From the NCBI GenBank assembly GCA_943788895.1, contig CALSRZ010000006.1, forward strand, positions 81,330-145,329: a stretch of DNA of 64,000 bases, read 5' to 3'. Shown here piece by piece: positions 58,905 to 64,000 of this stretch. The DNA comes from an uncultured Pseudomonadales bacterium (GTDB taxonomy: Bacteria; Pseudomonadota; Gammaproteobacteria; Pseudomonadales; Porticoccaceae). The notes beneath the pieces are model-generated. The model was not told where the DNA came from, ran no database searches, and saw only the letters and a program-made list of their open reading frames with translations. The stretch's first letter is position 1; every line of letters starts with the position of its first letter. The position numbers and the translations under genes are program-made.

Positions 58905-61574
58905 CTACAACAACCCCTCAAACTCCCCAACCCCAACCGGCCGACTAAACAAATACCCCTGAAACATCTGACAGCCCAGCGCCTCAAGAAAATCATACTG
59001 ATGCTGCGACTCCACCCCCTCCGCAACCACCTCAAAACCGAGACTTTTCGACATACCGATAATCGTCTTAACAATAATGCTATCACTATCATTAATACCA
59101 ATATTGCACACAAATGACTGGTCAATTTTTAGCTGAGACAGAGGCAATTTAGTCAAATAGGCCAGTGAAGAGTAACCGGTACCGAAATCATCCAGAGAAA
59201 AAAGCACTCCCGCCCTTCTCAGCTCTTTCATTTTAGCGATAGCCTCATCCACATTATCCAGAATAAGACCCTCGGTAAGCTCAAACTTTAATGCTCCGGA
59301 ATCAATACCAGTCTCGGCTAAACAGTCCAGCACCTCATCGACAAAACTCGGCTGGTAAAACTGCCGCGGACTAATATTTACCGCAACGGTTAAATCAGCT
59401 GTCAGCGGATTGTTCTGCCAACATCTAATCTGCTCGCAGGCCGTTTTTATAACCCAGTGACCGATAGGGATAATCAAACCAGACTCCTCAGCCAGCGGGA
59501 TAAAGTCCTGCGGCGGTACCGTGCCAAGCACCGGGTGTTGCCAGCGAATCAATGCCTCAGCGCCAACCGGTACATTTTTATTATCCACCTGAAGCTGGTA
59601 GTAAAGTTGGAACTGATTCTTTTCAACGGCATTGTGTAATGCATTCTCCAGATTGGCTCGCTGGTTTATATTCTCCTGCATCTGCGGATCAAAAAACCGC
59701 AACATATTGCGGCCTGATTTCTTTGCCTGATACATGGCAATATCAGCCTGCCTTAGAAGCTCATCAATTTCTTCGACACTGCTTTCAAACAGCGTCGCAC
59801 CGACACTTGCACTGCTAAAACACTCGTGATCATGCAGTGAATAGGGCTGATTAAGGGCAGACAATATTTTATTCGCCACCGCCTCGGTCTGTGCCGGCGC
59901 ATCGGAGCCCTCATCACCCAAATTTTGCAGAATAATCACAAACTCATCACCACCTATGCGCGCCACGGTATCCTCAGCACGCAGGCTGTGTTTGAGCCGC
60001 TGAGCAGCCTGCTTTAACAAAAGGTCACCAAAGTCATGGCCCAGGGTATCGTTAAGGCTTTTAAAATTATCCAGATCGAGAAACAGCAGCGCTGCTTTTT
60101 GACCTGTGCGCCCGCTCGTCGCCACCGCTTGAGATAGTCTATCCATCAACAGTCGTCTATTTGGCAGTCCTGTCAGCGGATCAAAAAATGCCAGATTGTA
60201 AATTTCATCCGCATCCTTTTTATTTCTGGTGATATCTGAGAAAGCCAACACGTAATTAGTCGCCTTATTCTCACCTGCGCCCATTTTACCCGCGCCTGCT
60301 GTATCTCTAATCGCAGTTACCGTCAGATGCAGCGGAACCGCATCGCCATTTTTACGTCGACCCCAGACTTCACCCTCCCAGCCATCACTCTCTTCGACAA
60401 ATTTGCATATAGAGGCATAAAATTCTTTATCGTGCTGATCGGAATGGAGTAGCTGGGGAGAGCGTCCAACAACCTCTTCTGCGGAGTAACCGGTAATATC
60501 TACAAAGGCTTTATTGACGCGCAGAATATTAGCCTCGCCATCGGCAATAACAATTCCCTCCTGGCTGTTGAAGGTGATCGCCGAGACGCGCAACTCCTCA
60601 ATATATTTATCCCTCTCGGTCAGATCCCTAACAAAGCCAGTAAACACATATTCCCCGAAGCGCTTAAGCGCAACCACAGCAACTTCAATGGAAATTCTCT
60701 GGCCATCAACACGCACCGCCATCATTTCAAAGCGGTCAGCTTTTATGCTTTTGATATCGTTGTTTATAAATTGCTTTAGACGCCCTTCAATAGCGCTGTG
60801 TTCGCGCGGCTCAACCACCAACTCAAGAATGCTCTTACCCTGTGCATAGGGAGCAGAATAGCCAAAGATAAGCTCAGCTCTGGGATTCCAGTAAATCACC
60901 TTGCCCGCCTGATCAACCGAGATAACCGCATCCAGAGCCATATCGAGAATCCGTCGCGAGAGTATTTCAGATTCAACACGCAGCCCGACCTCCTGCTCCA
61001 ATGAGATAGCAGTCTCCTCAACCTCCGCTTCCAACTGATTGTTTTTATCTGATAGCATCCCCTGTGAATCTTGCAGAGTCTTATAGCTGTGGCGCAACTC
61101 TATCTGCCGCATAATAAGCAGGCGCAATATCTCAAGAGCAGTTTTCTGGGATTTTGATAATGTGCGCGGACTGTAGTCGAGAACACAGAGAGTTCCCAGA
61201 GTATGGCCATTGGATGCGGTTAATGGCGCACCGGCATAAAAGCGTATTTTGGGATCTCCAGTTACCAGAGGATTGTCGGCGAAGCGCTGATCCTGATGGG
61301 CATCGGGGATCTCCATAATCTCGTCAGGCTTTAAAATACTGTGGGCACAAAACGCCATTTCCCTGCTGGTTTCATCGACACCTAGTCCGACTTTGGATTT
61401 AAACCACTGGCGGTTTTCATCGACAAGAGAAACCAGAGCAACCGGCACATTACATATCTGCGCAGCCAGAGCTGTAAGCTCATCAAACTCCGCCTCCGGC
61501 GCTGTATCAAGTAGATCCAGACTGTGCAGGGTTGCGAGACGTTGCATCTCATTGGCTGGGCGTGGCGCTTCCAT
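58905..61574 (-). CDS. GAF-PAS-PAS-GGDEF-EAL cyclic-di-GMP enzyme
   Basis: An 889-residue cytoplasmic sensor with no membrane segment. GAF (about 12-165), a linking coiled coil, PAS1 (about 207-320), PAS2 (about 325-445), GGDEF (about 455-620) with intact VARIGGDEFVI, and EAL (about 635-885) with intact GAEALIRW, LDDFGTGYSSLAYL and LKIDQSFV. Both signature motifs are complete, so it may make and break c-di-GMP; which wins cannot be read from sequence. Ends at GLL 58905. Nearest neighbour upstream is an unknown protein (329-base gap with a terminator). Confidence 0.93.
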   Translation of the reverse strand: MEAPRPANEMQRLATLHSLDLLDTAPEAEFDELTALAAQICNVPVALVSLVDENRQWFKSKVGLGVDETSREMAFCAHSILKPDEIMEIPDAHQDQRFADNPLVTGDPKIRFYAGAPLTASNGHTLGTLCVLDYSPRTLSKSQKTALEILRLLIMRQIELRHSYKTLQDSQGMLSDKNNQLEAEVEETAISLEQEVGLRVESEILSRRILDMALDAVISVDQAGKVIYWNPRAELIFGYSAPYAQGKSILELVVEPREHSAIEGRLKQFINNDIKSIKADRFEMMAVRVDGQRISIEVAVVALKRFGEYVFTGFVRDLTERDKYIEELRVSAITFNSQEGIVIADGEANILRVNKAFVDITGYSAEEVVGRSPQLLHSDQHDKEFYASICKFVEESDGWEGEVWGRRKNGDAVPLHLTVTAIRDTAGAGKMGAGENKATNYVLAFSDITRNKKDADEIYNLAFFDPLTGLPNRRLLMDRLSQAVATSGRTGQKAALLFLDLDNFKSLNDTLGHDFGDLLLKQAAQRLKHSLRAEDTVARIGGDEFVIILQNLGDEGSDAPAQTEAVANKILSALNQPYSLHDHECFSSASVGATLFESSVEEIDELLRQADIAMYQAKKSGRNMLRFFDPQMQENINQRANLENALHNAVEKNQFQLYYQLQVDNKNVPVGAEALIRWQHPVLGTVPPQDFIPLAEESGLIIPIGHWVIKTACEQIRCWQNNPLTADLTVAVNISPRQFYQPSFVDEVLDCLAETGIDSGALKFELTEGLILDNVDEAIAKMKELRRAGVLFSLDDFGTGYSSLAYLTKLPLSQLKIDQSFVCNIGINDSDSIIVKTIIGMSKSLGFEVVAEGVESQHQYDFLEALGCQMFQGYLFSRPVGVGEFEGLL

Positions 61575-61832
61575 AGCGGCTTCAGCCTATGCCTGTGCTT
61601 TTGACAACGGCGGCGAATAAAACCTGATCTAGATAATCCATATCCATCAACGTTTCTCCCTATCAATCGCGGCAGCGGCCTATCCAATCTGAGCCACCTC
61701 GCTCTAATTTTAGACTTTCCTCCCCCGACCCAGTTCATGTAACTGTAGACCAATCTCTAACCAGAGATAGTATTTAGCCGGCAGATGGCAAGTCGGAGGC
61801 CTAAAGCCAGCCCGGATTATTGAATGGTAAGC

Positions 61833-61860
61833 AAAAAAAAGCCCCGCATCACAGCGAGGC
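61833..61860 (-). terminator. Terminator after the gene at 61904
   Basis: On the minus strand GCCTCGC and GCGGGGC pair around TGTGAT, followed by eight T. It ends the unknown gene and insulates the GGDEF-EAL promoter in the 329-base gap, in which I see nothing else. Confidence 0.82.
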
Positions 61861-61903
61861 CTTCTAGAGATATCACTCTCTAGATACTTAATTCACTTTA
61901 TAC

Positions 61904-62623
61904 CTAGACACGAATATAGGACTGAACAACTTCAACACCATCAATCATAAATATCTGGGTCATATGATTGGCATCCGCCAACTCTACTTTTAGCGGATGA
62001 TCTGTGCCTGAATAGCCCTCAAGAGTGCTAGTCATAACGGTCTCGGTAATTGTCCCCGAGCTGTCGCCGCGAATTGAACCAAAACCAAAGTTCTTAAAGC
62101 TTTTCCCTTTGTAATCATAGCGCTGGAAGAAAATATAATGTCCACCACCAATCAGTTTCATCTCGGTGAAATTTGACCACTCGGCATTTTCGCTCTCCCT
62201 GGCCTGCGACATCCACAGCCCATCAACAGCTGTTTTCTCGGTAGACAGGGTTTCCCACACCTCATCCAGATCATAGGTGCCGCCATCAGCAGACGGCATA
62301 CCCCGGACAATTTGCGTAAACCCGGCCTCGGTGGACTCAAGCGCTATCTGAAAACTCAACCCCTCGACAGGCCCTTCCTGATTGGCAATCGGGGTTTCAG
62401 TCAAAACACCATCGACCCAATGGGCATAGCCAGTAGCCGCATCAATCATATTTGTCTGCTCGTCGAAAAAGGCAAACATAAAGCGGTTATTGGCATAGAT
62501 CTTCATCTGGTCGCGCAACAGTTTAGAGGTTTCACCCTCAACCGTTCTTATCACGCCATCGAGTAAATAGGCGCCATCGTCAATACCTGGGCTGGCATCC
62601 AGTGAGGAAGGCTCGGATTGCAT
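61904..62623 (-). CDS. Unknown protein, 239 residues
   Basis: No signal peptide and no membrane segment are seen, so likely cytoplasmic. Rich in aromatic beta-strand-like stretches: RFMFAFFDEQTNMIDAATGY, HYIFFQRYDYKGKSFKNFGFG and ITETVMTSTLEGYSG. It could be a beta-barrel (lipocalin/heme-domain-like) protein, but I recognise no family. AAGG lies before ATG 62623. Divergent from the DUF1244 gene. Confidence 0.75.
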   Translation of the reverse strand: MQSEPSSLDASPGIDDGAYLLDGVIRTVEGETSKLLRDQMKIYANNRFMFAFFDEQTNMIDAATGYAHWVDGVLTETPIANQEGPVEGLSFQIALESTEAGFTQIVRGMPSADGGTYDLDEVWETLSTEKTAVDGLWMSQARESENAEWSNFTEMKLIGGGHYIFFQRYDYKGKSFKNFGFGSIRGDSSGTITETVMTSTLEGYSGTDHPLKVELADANHMTQIFMIDGVEVVQSYIRV

Positions 62624-62790
62624 AAATTATTACCTTATTGTGAGAAGCTTTGGTTGTGAATAAGATTGATCATATAGTATCTCAATGCGGGGATTGGCGT
62701 AGAATAAGACCCGCCGGTCTAACTCGCTTTAGACCCCATTCAACTTTTTTGATCACACATTTTTTACAAACAAAGCCAAAGAGAAACATT

Positions 62791-63081
62791 ATGACAACCG
62801 CCACCGAACTGGAAGCCGCAACCTTTCGCAGACTGCTAAAACACCTGGATGATAATAAGGATGTGCAGAATATTGATTTAATGATACTCGCGGGGTTTTG
62901 TCGCAACTGTTTAAGCAAATGGTATCTGGCCGAAGCCGAAGAGCGCGGCGTGGACATAAGCCATGACCAGGCCCGCGAAGCTATTTATGGTATGCCCTAC
63001 AGCCAGTGGAAGGAAAATCACCAACCACCGGCAACCGAAGAGCAGCTCGAAGCCTTTGCCAAGCGTCAGGAACAGCCCTGA
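62791..63081 (+). CDS. DUF1244 family protein
   Basis: Start ATG 62791 (the frame is open upstream to 62650, but only MTTATELEAATFRRLLKHL matches the family). The 96-residue protein carries the DUF1244 core NIDLMILAGFCRNCLSKWY, ISHDQAREAIYGMPYSQWKENHQ. The Cys pair (CRNC) is conserved. Function unknown. The stop lies in a short tandem repeat. Confidence 0.88.
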   Translation: MTTATELEAATFRRLLKHLDDNKDVQNIDLMILAGFCRNCLSKWYLAEAEERGVDISHDQAREAIYGMPYSQWKENHQPPATEEQLEAFAKRQEQP

Positions 63082-63145
63082 GCCAATAAATAGCCCTGAG
63101 CCAATAAATAGCCCTGAGCCAATGAACAGCCCTGAGCCCAGAGAA
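63070..63145. repeat. Four copies of an 18-base tandem repeat
   Basis: AGCCCTGAGCCAATAAAT recurs from about 63076, in the order ATAAAT, ATAAAT, ATGAAC, then CAGAGA after the last GAGCC. It begins at the DUF1244 stop (TGA of the first unit) and ends just before the cysK stop at 63153. Likely slippage; each unit carries stops in the gene's frame. Confidence 0.85.
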
Positions 63146-63152
63146 AAGCAGC

Positions 63153-64000
63153 TTATTCGTTTAAATGGAAACTCGGCGTTGATTCCGATAACGCCAGCTC
63201 ATCGGCATTCATATCCTCACCGACATCCTCAAACAGTGGCGAGGAGAGATAGCGCTCACCAGTATCCGGCAACATACAGAGAATAACCGTACCCGGTTCA
63301 GCACTTCTGGCAATTTCCAGCGCAACCGAAAAAGTACAGCCGCCGGATATACCGGTAAAGATGCCCTCTTTTTGAGCAAGCATCTTGGATGCCTCAATAC
63401 CGTCCTCCGCAGCAACCGGTATTAGCTGATCAAAGCGTTTGGCATCAATAGATTCCTGCAGCACCTGAGGAATAAAATCTGGCGTCCAACCCTGAATCAT
63501 ATGTGGCTGAAATGCTGGGTGACTACTTGAAGGAGAACCATCGGCAGCACGTTCCTGCACAGTACCACTTTCGATAAGCTGAGCATTAATTGGCTCACTA
63601 AGAATAATCTTTGTCTCTGGGCGTTTCTCTTTCAAGACCTTAGCTACACCCGAAAAGGTTCCGCCAGTTCCGTAACCAGTCACCCAATAGTCCAAATTGC
63701 TGCCGCTAAAGTCCGACAGAATTTCACGAGCGGTGGTATTTGCGTGAATTTTCGCATTGGCATCAGTCTCAAACTGACGAGCCAAAAACCAGCCATTGGC
63801 CTCGGCAAGCTCAGTAGCCTTGAGATAGCAGCCCATCGCCTTATCGGCCTTCGGTGTCAAGATAACCTTGGCCCCAAAAAAACGCATCAACTTGCGCCGC
63901 TCAATCGAGACACTGGTCGGCATAGTTGCCACAAAGGGGTAACCTTTCGCCGCACAGACCATCGCCAAACCCACACCGGTGTTGCCACTGGTTGCCTCCA
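63153..64000 (-). CDS. cysK: Cysteine synthase (CysK-like), 5' end outside window
   Basis: PLP enzyme making cysteine from O-acetylserine and sulfide. The fragment starts at the window edge with EATSGNTGVGLAMV (substrate loop TSGNTG) and goes on to VTGYGTGGTFSGVAKVLK (phosphate-binding GTGGT), HMIQGWTPDFIP and GISGGCTFSVALEIA, ending near residue 280 of the fragment. About 40 N-terminal residues, with the PLP Lys, lie beyond 64000. The motif set fits CysK; CysM is less likely. Confidence 0.9.
   Translation of the reverse strand, partial: EATSGNTGVGLAMVCAAKGYPFVATMPTSVSIERRKLMRFFGAKVILTPKADKAMGCYLKATELAEANGWFLARQFETDANAKIHANTTAREILSDFSGSNLDYWVTGYGTGGTFSGVAKVLKEKRPETKIILSEPINAQLIESGTVQERAADGSPSSSHPAFQPHMIQGWTPDFIPQVLQESIDAKRFDQLIPVAAEDGIEASKMLAQKEGIFTGISGGCTFSVALEIARSAEPGTVILCMLPDTGERYLSSPLFEDVGEDMNADELALSESTPSFHLNE

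Overview
The window looks like chromosome of a marine, heterotrophic gammaproteobacterium, probably of the SAR92/Porticoccaceae/Cellvibrionales type. That placement is inferred from gene order and gene content; no rRNA gene is present. Housekeeping blocks follow gammaproteobacterial order: tig-clpP-clpX-lon-hupB-ppiD, alaS-lysC-csrA-tRNA-Ser, pncC-recA-recX facing mutS-fdxA, and rnhA-dnaQ facing mltD. Accessory content (laminarinase-like GH16 enzyme with calcium-binding repeats, a PEP-CTERM protein, a fibre-like protein with an S74 chaperone domain, a GGDEF-EAL regulator) fits a particle- or polysaccharide-associated life.

Layout. 1-6.7 kb: hrpA (cut by the window edge), dnaQ, rnhA and a methyltransferase on the minus strand, mltD on plus. 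6.7-15.4 kb: the proteostasis block (ppiD, hupB, lon, clpX, clpP, tig) and tRNA-Leu. 15.7-17.6 kb: small acidic lipoprotein, PEP-CTERM protein, TetR regulator. 17.7-22.2 kb: fadH, flavin reductase, HMG-CoA lyase and a eukaryote-type HisA. 22.3-25.4 kb: an ABC importer of the phosphonate/'putative selenate' type with several frame breaks. 25.4-29.6 kb: glycine cleavage gcvT and gcvP, separated by short tandem repeats and without gcvH. 29.8-34.2 kb: LysR, MAPEG protein, GH16 enzyme, aldo/keto reductase. 34.2-36.7 kb: ECF sigma operon, a truncated duplicate of its first gene, and two zinc-ribbon membrane proteins. 36.7-37.4 kb: a 183-bp tandem repeat array directly downstream of tRNA-Ser. 37.6-50.5 kb: csrA, lysC, alaS, hinT, a Trm112-like protein, an M23 peptidase, a hydrolase, recX, recA, pncC, mutS, fdxA. 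50.6-58.9 kb: tRNA-Arg with an inverted copy of its 3' half, dbpA, and a 5.75-kb repeat-built fibre gene. 58.9-64 kb: GGDEF-EAL protein, an unknown protein, a DUF1244 protein and a partial cysK.

A caution for the reader: at least a dozen one-base frame breaks hit genes that are normally essential or strongly conserved (alaS, hrpA, gcvP, gcvT, hisA). Where checked, adding or removing one base restores the family sequence. This is the pattern of consensus errors in a long-read or low-coverage assembly, so broken genes are annotated here as single genes with noted breaks. Only the truncated copy at 35.5-35.6 kb looks like a true pseudogene.

Most unusual items: the eukaryote-type HisA; the tRNA-Ser tandem array, which recalls the E. 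coli tyrT/rtT locus; the long inverted repeat built from the tRNA-Arg 3' end; the S74 fibre protein sharing an EF-hand/dockerin-like module with the GH16 enzyme; and the duplicated ECF promoter with a truncated first gene.
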